A stretch of DNA of 64,000 nt from JALHNI01 sp965229305 (GCA_965229305.1 CBDDIZ010000036.1:1-64000); one strand, 5' to 3'. Positions 8,131 to 16,252 are shown, counted from the first letter of the stretch. Notes: a model not told the origin generated them from the letters alone. Made by a program: numbers and translations.

Positions 8131-9437
8131 CGGCACACCTCCACCACGCGATCCATGTCCGCCTTCTTGTTCATTTCGGTGACGCACCACAAAGCGCAAT
8201 CGGCCAGTTCCGGATAGAAGTCACCCAGCGCCAGCCCGCCCACGATCTTGTGTTCGCGCAACGCGGTGCTTTGCGCCGCCGGAGTGCCTTTCGCCCGCGC
8301 GACGAATTCGTTGAAGTAAGGACCTTCGAATCGCAGCGGCAATTGCGAGCCGAGGTAATGCGCCTTCGAGAGATTCTGCAGCGCCAGATCGCGCAAGCCC
8401 TGCTTGCCGTAGACGCTCATGAAAACCGTCGCCATCAGCGCAATCAGCGCCTGATTCGTGCAGATGTTCGAGGTCGCCTTCTCGCGCCGGATGTGCTGTT
8501 CGCGCGTGGAAAGCGTGAGGCAGAAGGCGCGCCGGCCCTCGGAGTCGCGCGTTTCGCCCACCAGGCGGCCCGGGATCTGCCGCAGGTACTTTTCCTTGGT
8601 GGCGATCACGCCGGCGAACGGACCACCGTAACTCGGCGAGATCGCAAAGCTCTGCAGTTCGCCGCAGACAATGTCGGCTTCGGTAGCCGGCTCAAGCAGA
8701 CCGAGCGAGACGGCTTCGGTGAACACCCACACCAGCAGCGCGCCGGCCTTATGCGCAATCTCGGCGATGGCGGCCGCATGTTCCACGCCGCCGAAGAAGT
8801 TGGGCGACTGCACAATGACGGCCGCGGTGTGCGAATCCACGTGCTTGGCCAAGTCGTCCAGATCTACCGTGCCACGCTTGGCGTCATAGGCGCTGGTTTC
8901 CACCGGCAAGCCCTGGCGCTTCAAATACGTGTCGAGCACCTGGCGATACTCCGGATGAACGTTCCGCGCCACCACCACCTTGTCGCGGCCGGTGATGCGG
9001 CAGGCCATCATGGCCGCCTCGGGCACCGCCGTCGAGCCGTCGTACATCGAGGCGTTGGCGACGTCCATGCCGGTGAGCTGGCAGATCATCGTCTGAAACT
9101 CGAAGATCGTCATCAGCGTGCCCTGCGCCATCTCCGCCTGATACGGCGTGTAGGACGTAAGGAACTCGCCGCGAGACGCCACCACGTCGCACATCACCGG
9201 GCGGAAGTGCGAGTACACTCCCGCGCCCAGAAACGAGGCGTAGCCGCTGGCGCATTCACCCGCGCGGGCTTTGAAGTAGTCGACAATCTCGTACTCGGAC
9301 ACGCCGGGAGCAATCTCCAGCGGCCGTTTCAAGACAGCGTCGGCCGGCAAGTGCGCATGCAACTCGTCCAGCGACTGGATCCCAATCACCGCCATCATCT
9401 CCTGGCGCTCGGAGTCCGACTTAGGCAGATACCTCAA
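8127..9437 (-). CDS. gcvPA: Glycine dehydrogenase (decarboxylating) subunit 1
   Basis: N-terminal half of the P protein as a separate 436-aa subunit. The family start MRYLPKSDSERQEMMAVIG is clear. Other signatures are SFLGAGVYSHFRP, TSYTPYQAEMAQGTL, and SPSYGGPFAGVIA near residue 260. It lacks the PLP Lys, which lies in GcvPB. Translationally coupled to gcvPB by a 4-bp overlap. It follows gcvH after a 67-nt gap in which I see no terminator. Cytoplasmic, part of the glycine cleavage complex. Confidence 0.96.
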   Translation of the reverse strand: MRYLPKSDSERQEMMAVIGIQSLDELHAHLPADAVLKRPLEIAPGVSEYEIVDYFKARAGECASGYASFLGAGVYSHFRPVMCDVVASRGEFLTSYTPYQAEMAQGTLMTIFEFQTMICQLTGMDVANASMYDGSTAVPEAAMMACRITGRDKVVVARNVHPEYRQVLDTYLKRQGLPVETSAYDAKRGTVDLDDLAKHVDSHTAAVIVQSPNFFGGVEHAAAIAEIAHKAGALLVWVFTEAVSLGLLEPATEADIVCGELQSFAISPSYGGPFAGVIATKEKYLRQIPGRLVGETRDSEGRRAFCLTLSTREQHIRREKATSNICTNQALIALMATVFMSVYGKQGLRDLALQNLSKAHYLGSQLPLRFEGPYFNEFVARAKGTPAAQSTALREHKIVGGLALGDFYPELADCALWCVTEMNKKADMDRVVEVCR

Positions 9438-9504
9438 ACGATAACCTCATCTCGAAATTGAACACACGAGTAGCGGCGCACCAACCCGACACGCCGGCCA
9501 CGAG

Positions 9505-9882
9505 CTACTCGCCGATGTATTTTTGATAATCCGCGGCGCTCATCAAACCCTTCACTTCGTCGGGAGAGCTGAGCTTCACCTTCACCAACCAGGCTTGGCC
9601 ATGCGGGTCTTCATTCAACTTTTCCGGCTGGGTCGCCAGCACGGAATTGACTTCCAAAACTTCGCCGGACACGGGCGAATAGATGTCCGAAACAGCCTTC
9701 ACGCTTTCCACCGATCCGAAGGTGCCGTGCGCGGTGAGCGCGAGCCCGATCTTCGGCAGGTCGACATAAACGATGTCGCCCAACTCCTTTTGCGCATGGT
9801 GGGTAATGCCAATCGTCCCGATCCCGTCGGCCACACTCACCCACTCGTGTTCTTTGGTATATGCGTAATTGTCCGGATACAT
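9505..9882 (-). CDS. gcvH: Glycine cleavage system H protein
   Basis: Lipoyl carrier of the glycine cleavage system (125 aa), shuttling the aminomethyl intermediate between P, T and L proteins. The lipoylated Lys is in GSVESVKAVSDIYSP (about residue 63). Length and the EHEWV start are normal for GcvH. It begins 5 nt after the gcvT stop, so the two are co-transcribed. The L protein (lpd) and lipoylation enzymes are not in this window. Confidence 0.96.
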   Translation of the reverse strand: MYPDNYAYTKEHEWVSVADGIGTIGITHHAQKELGDIVYVDLPKIGLALTAHGTFGSVESVKAVSDIYSPVSGEVLEVNSVLATQPEKLNEDPHGQAWLVKVKLSSPDEVKGLMSAADYQKYIGE

Positions 9883-9887
9883 GAATC

Positions 9888-11018
9888 CTAAGCTTGGCCT
9901 CTCTTGTAGAACGGCGTGGCCACCACGACGGCGGCAGTGGGCTGGTTCCGCACCAGAACTTCAAACTCCGTGCCCACGCGCGCCTGTTCGGTTGGCAAAT
10001 AACATAATCCAATATTTTTGGGCGCGCCTGGAGCCGAAAGTGTCGGCGACGGACTGCCGGAAGTGACCCAGCCGGCCTTGCTGCCGCCGATCTGCACTTC
10101 ATAGCCGTCGCGCCCAATGCCGCGGCCCACCATCTCAAAACCCGCGAGCTTGCGCGTAATCCCACGTTCCTTTTGCGCCACCAGAGCAGCCTTGCCGACG
10201 AAGTCCGGCTTGTCGAACTTCACGATCCAGGCAAGGTCCGCTTCAAGCGGCGTGAGGCTCGCGTCGATCTCGTGACCGTAGAGCGCCATCTTCGCCTCTA
10301 AACGCAGAGTGTTGCGCGCGCCCAGACCGGCCGGTTTCAAGCCGAACTCTTCGCCCGCTTCGGTCACCGCGCGCCAGATGCGTTCCGCTTCTTCGGGCGC
10401 CACGTAGATCTCGAAGCCGTCTTCGCCGGTGTAGCCCGTGCGCGCGATGCGCCCCGGCGTGCCGGCCACTTCGCCGTCCGTGAACCAGTAATATTTGATC
10501 GACCCAAGGTCGGTCGCCGTCAGCTTCTGCAGCGTCTGGAGCGCGCGCGGACCTTGGATGGCGAGTTGCGCGTAACGGTCAGAAGACAGCTCCACCGATG
10601 CGTCGAAGCGATTCTGCTCGACGATGTGGGCGTAGTCTTTTTCCTGATTGCTCGCGTTGACGCAGATGAAGAAATGATCATCGGCGACCTTGTGCACCAG
10701 GATATCGTCGACAAAGCCGCCGGTCTCATACAGCAGGCCGGAGTAGTGGATCTGACCCGTCTTGAGCTTCGCTGCCCAATTCGAGGAGATGTGATCGACC
10801 AGGTCGAGCGCCTGCGGACCGCGGATGTCGATCTCGCCCATGTGGCTGACATCGAACAGTCCGACGGCTTTGCGCACCGCATGGTGCTCATCCACCAGGC
10901 CCGAGTACTGCACGGGCATGTCCCACCCGCCGAAGTCCACCATCTTGGCCCCAAGCGAGCGATGCAAGGCATTGAGTGCCGTTTTTTTCAGCGGAACAGA
11001 AGCACCATCAGTGGACAT
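9888..11018 (-). CDS. gcvT: Aminomethyltransferase (glycine cleavage T protein)
   Basis: Folate-dependent T protein (376 aa) that releases ammonia from aminomethyl-GcvH and forms methylene-tetrahydrofolate. The GCV_T domain starts TALNALHRSLGAKMVDFGGWDMPVQY, with the catalytic Asp region FDVSHMGEIDIRG. The C-terminal barrel has the usual RTGYTGEDGFEIY and GLGARNTLRLEA motifs. It is first of the gcv genes. Upstream is a 92-bp gap after the hpnK gene with a candidate promoter at 11030-11035. I looked for a glycine riboswitch there and could not support one. Confidence 0.96.
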   Translation of the reverse strand: MSTDGASVPLKKTALNALHRSLGAKMVDFGGWDMPVQYSGLVDEHHAVRKAVGLFDVSHMGEIDIRGPQALDLVDHISSNWAAKLKTGQIHYSGLLYETGGFVDDILVHKVADDHFFICVNASNQEKDYAHIVEQNRFDASVELSSDRYAQLAIQGPRALQTLQKLTATDLGSIKYYWFTDGEVAGTPGRIARTGYTGEDGFEIYVAPEEAERIWRAVTEAGEEFGLKPAGLGARNTLRLEAKMALYGHEIDASLTPLEADLAWIVKFDKPDFVGKAALVAQKERGITRKLAGFEMVGRGIGRDGYEVQIGGSKAGWVTSGSPSPTLSAPGAPKNIGLCYLPTEQARVGTEFEVLVRNQPTAAVVVATPFYKRGQA

Positions 11019-11029
11019 GCGGAACCCTC

Positions 11030-11037
11030 ACTATAGC
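11030..11037 (-). promoter_or_regulatory. Candidate extended -10 promoter of gcvT
   Basis: On the minus strand TGC-TATAGT is an extended -10 (TATAGT at 11035..11030), 11 nt before the gcvT ATG, with GAGGG between them. No good -35 is seen 17 nt further upstream, as is usual for TGn promoters. The same TATAGT appears before lexA and before the gene at 51735-52502. Confidence 0.4.
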
Positions 11038-11110
11038 AACCAAAACCCCATTTCACCGAGTCGCTGAGAGAGGAAACTTCGCCACCGGCGCGAAAGCGAT
11101 GAAACCAGGA

Positions 11111-11902
11111 CTAGGGCAGAGTCCGGTAACCGCTGAGCCGAATGCCCAACTGCTCGAGCGACTCGCGCACGCCCGGGTCGGTGAGGGCTTCAAGCTCCAC
11201 CAGACGGCTGCGCTTCAGGCGCGTCGGCGCGGCTTGCAGTTCCGCGCCCAGAAACGCTGGATGCACCATCAGTTCCGTGGTGCCGTCAGGCAAGGTCGGT
11301 AGCAGCGTCAGGAGCCGCTCCACGTTGAGATAGCCGGTTAGCGCGAAGCCGGTGAAGTGATCGGTGCTGCGAGTGGCATAGGGCTTGAGCACCGCGTCGA
11401 AACGGGTCATCCGCAGCATCCCGATCAGTTTGGCGACCATCCGCCGCTTCCAGCTCACGTTCTCGTCCGCCGGCAGATCAAACGGACGCCGCACCCAAGG
11501 AATGTCGTATTCCTTGCTCAAACGTCCCACCGCATCGAGCACCGGCGGCAGCAGATGCGTGTGCTTGTGCGTATCGAGATGCCGCGGCTGGAGCCCCGCA
11601 TTCCGGATCCGCTCGATCTGCGCGCGCAGTTCCGCATAAGGCTTGATCCGTCCGCGCGCCAGTTCCTTCATCAGGTCCGGAATCGACGCCGGAAAGCGTC
11701 GCGTGGAGAGCAGCGAACAGCCGCCAATCAGCACCAGATGGCAGCCGACGTCAAGCGTAGGATGCTCGCGGGCCAGCGCCACCGCATGTTCGAACGCGTC
11801 GCCATTGGCCATCAGCGTGGTCGCCGTCAGGATCCCATGCGTGTGGCAATGGACGATGCCTTCGTTCACGTCGCGCGTGAACCCGAAGTCATCGGCATTC
11901 AC
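11111..11902 (-). CDS. YdjC/HpnK-like carbohydrate deacetylase
   Basis: YdjC/ChbG superfamily protein, related to HpnK of hopanoid loci. The metal-binding NADDFGFTRDVN motif is at the start. HLDTHKHTHLLP lies in the middle, with VDCG/VGCHLVL-type residues between. The family removes acetyl groups from N-acetylated sugars with a divalent metal. The standard GTG start (11902) leaves out the first beta-strand normally seen in the family (xxLIVNADDFG). The sequence for it (LKTLIV) is encoded upstream in frame. A CTG at 11917 would overlap the mlaD stop and restore it. Lies between mlaD and gcvT. A role in lipid or hopanoid glycan trimming would fit the Mla neighbours but is inference. Confidence 0.8.
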   Translation of the reverse strand: MNADDFGFTRDVNEGIVHCHTHGILTATTLMANGDAFEHAVALAREHPTLDVGCHLVLIGGCSLLSTRRFPASIPDLMKELARGRIKPYAELRAQIERIRNAGLQPRHLDTHKHTHLLPPVLDAVGRLSKEYDIPWVRRPFDLPADENVSWKRRMVAKLIGMLRMTRFDAVLKPYATRSTDHFTGFALTGYLNVERLLTLLPTLPDGTTELMVHPAFLGAELQAAPTRLKRSRLVELEALTDPGVRESLEQLGIRLSGYRTLP

Positions 11903-11913
11903 AATCAGCGTCT

Positions 11914-12990
11914 TCAGAACAGTCCCAGTTTGATCCGCAGGAACTTCTTCGGATTCGCCCGGAAGTCTTTCATCAGGCCCTGCATCTCGCGGGCTGTGCC
12001 GTTCAGGTTGTCATACAGCGACGCATTGACCAGCAGTTGGCCGATCGTGCCTTGGCCGGAATTGATCTTGTCGATCGTCGTATCGAGCTTCTTCATGCTC
12101 GTCACCAACTGGTTGTGCAGTTCGTCGGAGTTCAGCAGTTTGCCCGCGGTTCCCTTGCCCGAATTGATCAGCTCGATCGTCTTGCGGACGTCGACGATCG
12201 TCCCCCGCATCTCGTCATAAAGCGCCTGATCGCGCAGCAGTTTGCCCGCCGTGCCTTTGCCGTCCTGGATGTCGGCCACCAGATTGTCCACGCGGCCCAG
12301 CGTGCGGCGCAGGTCCGTATACATCGACTCGTCGTAAACCATCTTGCCAATCAGGCCCTGGCCCGTGTTGATCGCTTTGGTGAGGCGGTCGATCTCGCCC
12401 ACAATCGAGAGCGCCTTGTTATAGAGCGTCTCATCCACCAGCAACTTACCGATGGTGCCGTTGCCGACTTCCACCTGCTTGATAATGCCTTCGATCTTCG
12501 ACAGAATCGAGTTCGCGCTTTCGAGCATCTGCAAGCCCTGCGTCTTCATGTCGTCGATTTCGGGCTGCACCTTGCTCTGGATCTCGCCGTCGGGCGCGAT
12601 CAGCGTCTTGCTGTTGCCGCGTAGGATCGCCAGGTAACGGCCGGAAAGCAGGTTCTCGCTGCCCACCTGCGCCGTGGAATCCACGGGGATCTCCTTCATC
12701 ATGTCGTTATCGACGAGCATGGTGATCCGAACGGTACGCTCAGGTCGCTTGTCGCCCGAAAGTTCAACATTGTCAACTTTGCCCGCCAGGATGCCGTTTA
12801 AGCGCACCGGCTGACCGGCCGAGATGCCGCCCGAGCTCACGAAGTAGGTGTAAAGCTTCGTCTGTCGCGCGAAGAAACTCTTGTTGCTGGTCATGAAGAA
12901 AATCAGCACGCCGAGCATGGCGAGAGCGAAGATGGCCGTCAGGCCCACCCGTAGCTGAGTCCAGCTCTGGTTTTTTGCGGTTAGTGCCAT
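11914..12990 (-). CDS. mlaD: MlaD/MCE-domain phospholipid transport protein with C-terminal repeats
   Basis: Periplasmic substrate-binding subunit of an Mla-type phospholipid ABC system (358 aa). One N-terminal membrane anchor (residues 14-33) precedes an MCE domain (about 40-120, with GQPVRLNGILAGKVDNVEL). The last 190 residues hold four to five copies of a 35-40-residue unit with core GxGTxGKLLxDxxLYxxL, predicted helical. Long helical C termini in MCE proteins can form periplasm-spanning tunnels (PqiB, LetB, YebT). The repeat suggests a needle-like extension, which is inference. Lies 34 nt after mlaF and runs straight into hpnK. Confidence 0.88.
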   Translation of the reverse strand: MALTAKNQSWTQLRVGLTAIFALAMLGVLIFFMTSNKSFFARQTKLYTYFVSSGGISAGQPVRLNGILAGKVDNVELSGDKRPERTVRITMLVDNDMMKEIPVDSTAQVGSENLLSGRYLAILRGNSKTLIAPDGEIQSKVQPEIDDMKTQGLQMLESANSILSKIEGIIKQVEVGNGTIGKLLVDETLYNKALSIVGEIDRLTKAINTGQGLIGKMVYDESMYTDLRRTLGRVDNLVADIQDGKGTAGKLLRDQALYDEMRGTIVDVRKTIELINSGKGTAGKLLNSDELHNQLVTSMKKLDTTIDKINSGQGTIGQLLVNASLYDNLNGTAREMQGLMKDFRANPKKFLRIKLGLF

Positions 12991-13024
12991 ATCTTCTTCC
13001 GGATCATTCCTTTGCAGCCGGCCC

Positions 13025-13849
13025 TCAGGCGGTTTGCGCCTGCATTACAAATTTTCCCACATAGGGGTCGCGGGAAGCGTGGAGCTCCTCCTGCGTGCCT
13101 TCGAACACGATGGCGCCCTTCTGCATCACCATGAACTGCGTCCGCTGGTTGGTCACCGCGCTCGGCTGAAAGCGCTCGATCTTGCCGCTCCGCGGATTGT
13201 AGTGATAGTTCGCCATCAGGGCTCCGTCCTGCAAGCGATGCGAGACGATGACGGTAGCAGTGTTGCGCTGGTCGCGCTGCTTGATCACCAGCGCCATGAT
13301 GTTGTTGGCCGTAATGGGGTCAAGCCCGGCGGTGGGCGAGTCGTAGAACACCAGGCTCGGATTGGTGACATTGGCGCGCGCGATGCCGACGCGGCGGCGC
13401 ATGCCCCCCGAGAGCTCGCTGGGCACTTTGTCGAGCGTATGCCCCAGCTCAACGTCGCTCAGGATGGCTTCGACGCGTGGCAGCACGTCTTCGGCATCGA
13501 CCGTCGAGCCAGCCTGATTCAGCAGCGGATAGGCGACGTTTTCGGCAATCGTCATCGAGTCAAATAGAGCGCTTTCCTGAAAGAGCATTCCCACCTTGGA
13601 GCGAATGGCGAACAGCTCGCGCTCCTTCAGATTGGTAATTTCCTGATTGAACAACAGGATGCGCCCTTCGTCGGGATGGATCAGGCCCAACGCCGTCTTC
13701 AGCAACACCGTCTTCCCCGCCCCGGCCGCGCCCAGAATCACGCGCGTCTCCCCCGCCAGCAACCGGAAGCTCACCCGGTCGAGCACGTTCACTCCGTCGA
13801 AACTCACCGAGACGTTCTCGAATTGCAGAATGGAGTCGGGAGCCGCCAT
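13025..13849 (-). CDS. mlaF: Mla-type ABC transporter ATPase
   Basis: Cytoplasmic ATPase powering MlaE (274 aa). Walker A GAAGAGKT (about residue 42) and signature LSGGMRRRVGIARA are intact. Walker B reads LVFYDSPTAGLDP: the catalytic Glu expected after the Asp is Ser. The switch His is in IVSHRL. After it comes an unusual stretch of about 30 residues (NYHYNPRSGKIERFQPS) before the normal MQKGAIVFEGTQEEL. The start at 13849 shares one base with the mlaE stop (TAATG). A longer in-frame start lies inside mlaE and is not needed. Ser-for-Glu would weaken hydrolysis in a textbook ATPase, so this should be compared with relatives. Confidence 0.9.
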   Translation of the reverse strand: MAAPDSILQFENVSVSFDGVNVLDRVSFRLLAGETRVILGAAGAGKTVLLKTALGLIHPDEGRILLFNQEITNLKERELFAIRSKVGMLFQESALFDSMTIAENVAYPLLNQAGSTVDAEDVLPRVEAILSDVELGHTLDKVPSELSGGMRRRVGIARANVTNPSLVFYDSPTAGLDPITANNIMALVIKQRDQRNTATVIVSHRLQDGALMANYHYNPRSGKIERFQPSAVTNQRTQFMVMQKGAIVFEGTQEELHASRDPYVGKFVMQAQTA

Positions 13850-14604
13850 TACAGGTTCACAAAGATCTGCGTGAGGAACAGATTGATGATGAAGACCCAC
13901 ACCGAGCTCACCACCACAGCCTGCGTGGTCGCCCGGCCGACGCCCTGCGTGCCGCCCGTGGTGGAGATGCCGTAGTAACAGCCCACCAGCGAAATGACGA
14001 AGCCGTTGAAGAACGGCTTGATCAGCCCCTGCATCACGTCATCGTATTCGAGAATGCTGTGGACGCCCGTCCAATACATGGCGCTGGTGGTGCCGATCAA
14101 GCCCAACGCCACCAGCCAGCCGCCAATCATGCCGACAAAATCGGCAATGATCGTCAGCAGCGGCAGCATCAGCGTCATCGCCAGCATGCGCGGCGTTACC
14201 AGCTTCTGGACCGGGTCCGTGCCCAGGGCGCGCATCGCGTCGATCTGTTCGGTCACCTTCATCGAGCCGAGTTCGCTCGCAATGCCCGAGGCGTTGCGGC
14301 CGGCCACCAGCAGCGACGTCAGCACGGGGCCCAACTGCGCCACCAGCGTAATCGACACAATCTGCCCCACTTGGCTCGACGCGCCATAGGTATCGAGCGC
14401 CTTCGACATCTGCAGGGCCATCACGGCGCCGGAGAAGGCGCCGGTGAGCGCGATGATGGGCAGACTGCCCACGCCAATCCGGTCCATCTGCGTCAGCACG
14501 TCGTCCCAATAATGAGGCGCGCGGAAGAGGTTGGCGAGTGCTTTGCCGGCCAGGAAGCAAAATTCCTGGAGGGTAGCTACGGGACCTTTGAAGAGCTCAA
14601 ACAA
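13849..14604 (-). CDS. mlaE: MlaE-type ABC permease
   Basis: Inner-membrane permease of the phospholipid transport system (251 aa). An N-terminal amphipathic helix and five membrane segments are visible. The family core RNASGIASELGSMKVTEQIDAMRALGTDPVQKLV (about residues 103-137) contains the cytoplasmic coupling region. Only a TTG (14604) gives a complete N terminus. First gene of the long minus-strand run and divergent from the S58 peptidase gene. The 56-bp gap contains the perfect palindrome ATGCTAGCAT (14619-14628), which yields TATGCT/TAGCAT -10-like boxes on both strands. Other Mla outer-membrane partners are not in the window. Confidence 0.9.
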   Translation of the reverse strand: MFELFKGPVATLQEFCFLAGKALANLFRAPHYWDDVLTQMDRIGVGSLPIIALTGAFSGAVMALQMSKALDTYGASSQVGQIVSITLVAQLGPVLTSLLVAGRNASGIASELGSMKVTEQIDAMRALGTDPVQKLVTPRMLAMTLMLPLLTIIADFVGMIGGWLVALGLIGTTSAMYWTGVHSILEYDDVMQGLIKPFFNGFVISLVGCYYGISTTGGTQGVGRATTQAVVVSSVWVFIINLFLTQIFVNL

Positions 14605-14660
14605 GGGAAGTTAAGACGATGCTAGCATAGCCAAGCCCTGATCCCTCAATCTGTTAAGCT

Positions 14661-15635
14661 GTGGGCGTGGCGAAGGGCTTAACGGACATTCCCGGTGTGA
14701 AGGTCGGCCATGCCACCGACCTCGAGGGCCTGACCGGTTGTACCGTCATCCTCTGCGAAGGGGGCGCCGCCTGCGGTGTCGAAATTCGCGGCTACGCCAC
14801 CGGTACGCAAGAGATCGACACCCTGAACCCGATGCATGTCACTGATCGCGTGCACGGCCTGGTGCTTTCCGGCGGTAGCGCCTTCGGCCTCGAGTCCGCC
14901 AGCGGCGTCCGCCGTTTCCTCGAGCAGAAAGGCGTCGGCTTCGACACGCGCGTCGCCAAGGTTCCGATCGTGCCTGCGGCGATTCTCTTCGACCTCGGTC
15001 TCGGCAAAGCGAACGCCCGGCCGACGCGCGAGATGGGCATGATGGCCGCCGCGGCCGCCACCGACGGACCGGTCGCCGAAGGCAATGTCGGCGCCGGCAC
15101 CGGCGCCTCGGTCGGCAAAGTCCACGGACTCGCGCAAGCCATGAAGTCCGGCATCGGCACCGCGACGGTCCCGCTCGACGGAACCTACCGGGGCGTGCTG
15201 GTGTCGGCCATCGCGGCAGTGAACGCCTGGGGCGACGTCCGCGATCCGCTCACCAACCGCATCCTGGCTGGCGCGCGCGTCAACCCGAAGTCGCGGGAGT
15301 TTCTGGACACCACGCGCGAGCTCAAACGCGGAGTTCTGGCGCCGCCGGTCCCCGCCAATACGACGCTGGTGGCGGTGGCGACGAACGCCGCGCTTGACAA
15401 GCTGCAGGCCAATCGGCTGGCGCAACTCGCTCATGCCGGACTTTCGCGGACGGTCTCGCCCGCGTACACCCGCATCGACGGCGATATTGTCTTCGCCCTG
15501 GCGCCGATCGGCTCGAAGGGGAAGGCGGATCTGGACGCTTTGGGGGTGGCGGCGTCGGAAGCGGTGGCTCAGGCCATCGTCCGGGCGGTCAAGATGAGTG
15601 GAACGTTGGGAGGCTTGCCAGGCTTGGCAGGTTGA
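14661..15635 (+). CDS. P1/S58 family peptidase (DmpA-like aminopeptidase/D-esterase)
   Basis: Self-processing N-terminal-nucleophile peptidase of the DmpA/BapA type (324 aa). Family motifs are SGGSAFGLESASGV (about residues 70-83), EGNVGAGTGASVGK (about 140-153) and the PVPANTTLVAVATNA block (about 230-245), which holds the likely Asn-Thr autocleavage point. GTG at 14661 or 14667. The family releases N-terminal amino acids or beta-peptides; the true substrate is unknown. Stands alone between divergent mlaE and the convergent pilin array. Confidence 0.88.
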   Translation: MGVAKGLTDIPGVKVGHATDLEGLTGCTVILCEGGAACGVEIRGYATGTQEIDTLNPMHVTDRVHGLVLSGGSAFGLESASGVRRFLEQKGVGFDTRVAKVPIVPAAILFDLGLGKANARPTREMGMMAAAAATDGPVAEGNVGAGTGASVGKVHGLAQAMKSGIGTATVPLDGTYRGVLVSAIAAVNAWGDVRDPLTNRILAGARVNPKSREFLDTTRELKRGVLAPPVPANTTLVAVATNAALDKLQANRLAQLAHAGLSRTVSPAYTRIDGDIVFALAPIGSKGKADLDALGVAASEAVAQAIVRAVKMSGTLGGLPGLAG

Positions 15636-15641
15636 GGGGAA

Positions 15642-15664
15642 TGGGCCGACCGCAACTCGGCCCA
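15642..15664. terminator. Stem-loop between S58 peptidase gene and pilin array
   Basis: TGGGCCGA (15642-15649) pairs perfectly with TCGGCCCA (15657-15664) over a 7-nt loop. It sits between two convergent stop codons, so it can act on both transcripts. There is no clear T-run on either side, so it may stabilise or mark 3' ends rather than be a classic intrinsic terminator. Confidence 0.5.
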
Positions 15665-15679
15665 GTAGCGAAACAGACT

Positions 15680-15889
15680 TTACGAACCGGTCGACGAAGC
15701 CCGGGTCATCACACTACCGACCTTCGAAAAGATCGTGCTGATCGAGGTGGAAACGTTCGGCATAATGGCGCCGGCCGCTACCGCCACAAATCCAGCCATC
15801 AGAGCATATTCAATCAAATCCTGACCGCGCTGGTCTTTCCAGATCTTGGCGCGCAGGAGGAGGTTATTCAGTTCAAGCAGGTACCGCAC
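15680..15889 (-). CDS. Flp-type pilin (copy 1, most divergent)
   Basis: 69-aa class IVb (Flp/Tad) prepilin. A short basic leader ends in Gly, then QDLIEYALMAGFVAVAAG: the prepilin peptidase site G|Q with Glu5 and Tyr6, followed by the hydrophobic spine. The C terminus is FSKVGSVMTRASSTGS. The start is GTG, unlike its ATG-started neighbours, with AAAGGAAA as Shine-Dalgarno. The leader (RYLLELNNLLLRAKIWKDQ) differs from the other three copies while the mature part is nearly the same. Last of four tandem genes. No tad assembly genes (TadA ATPase, TadV peptidase, RcpA secretin) lie in the window. Confidence 0.9.
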   Translation of the reverse strand: MRYLLELNNLLLRAKIWKDQRGQDLIEYALMAGFVAVAAGAIMPNVSTSISTIFSKVGSVMTRASSTGS

Positions 15890-15916
15890 GAGTTTCCTTT
15901 GAGATGAATGATGGAG

Positions 15917-15956
15917 GCGGACGAGCCCGGCCCACCTGGACCACGGGCTCGTCCGC
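15917..15956 (-). repeat. 13-bp inverted repeat between pilin copies 2 and 1
   Basis: GCGGACGAGCCCG (15917-15929) and CGGGCTCGTCCGC (15944-15956) are perfect inverted arms around a 14-nt loop. The hairpin starts 9 nt after the stop of copy 2. With no T-run after it, it is more likely an RNA 3'-end protector or partial attenuator than a full terminator. Confidence 0.7.
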
Positions 15957-15965
15957 GATCGATGC

Positions 15966-16166
15966 TTAGGAGCCTGTACCGGAGGCGCCCGTCATCACGC
16001 TGCCGACCTTCGAAAAGATCGTGCTGATGCTGGTCGCGACGTTCGGCATGATGGCGCCGGCGGCGACGGCCACAAAGCCGGCCATCAACGCGTATTCGAT
16101 CAGGTCCTGACCGCGGGTGTCCTTCCAGATCCGCAGCTGCCACACAAGTTTCATGACGTTCTTCAT
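15966..16166 (-). CDS. Flp-type pilin (copy 2)
   Basis: 66-aa prepilin almost identical to copies 3 and 4. The leader is MKNVMKLVWQLRIWKDTRG, cleavage falls before QDLIEYALMAGF, and the hydrophobic segment continues to about residue 43. The tail is FSKVGSVMTGASGTGS. A strong AAGGAG lies 9 nt before the ATG. It differs from copy 3 only near the tail (GASG for ASSG). The near-identity points to recent duplication or gene conversion. Confidence 0.93.
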   Translation of the reverse strand: MKNVMKLVWQLRIWKDTRGQDLIEYALMAGFVAVAAGAIMPNVATSISTIFSKVGSVMTGASGTGS

Positions 16167-16216
16167 GTTTGTTTCTCCTTAACTGATTTCTTGTTCTTTT
16201 TCTTAACTGCCGGACT

Positions 16217-16244
16217 GCGGGCTACTGCCGACGGCGACGCCCGC
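16217..16244 (-). repeat. Stem-loop between pilin copies 3 and 2
   Basis: GCGGGC (16217-16222) pairs with GCCCGC (16239-16244) around 16 nt that can fold further (GCCG/CGGC). It lies just after the stop of copy 3, as in the other pilin gaps. No T-run follows in the direction of transcription. Confidence 0.5.
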
Positions 16245-16252
16245 GCAACTCA

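Noticed and set aside
11019..11110. Glycine riboswitch before gcvT
   Set aside because: The minus strand has GCGCCGG and CTCTCAG fragments that recall the aptamer. However, the conserved GGAGAG opening, CGCCGAAGG core and closing AAAGGAC are missing and the gap is only 92 bp. A covariance-model search would settle it.
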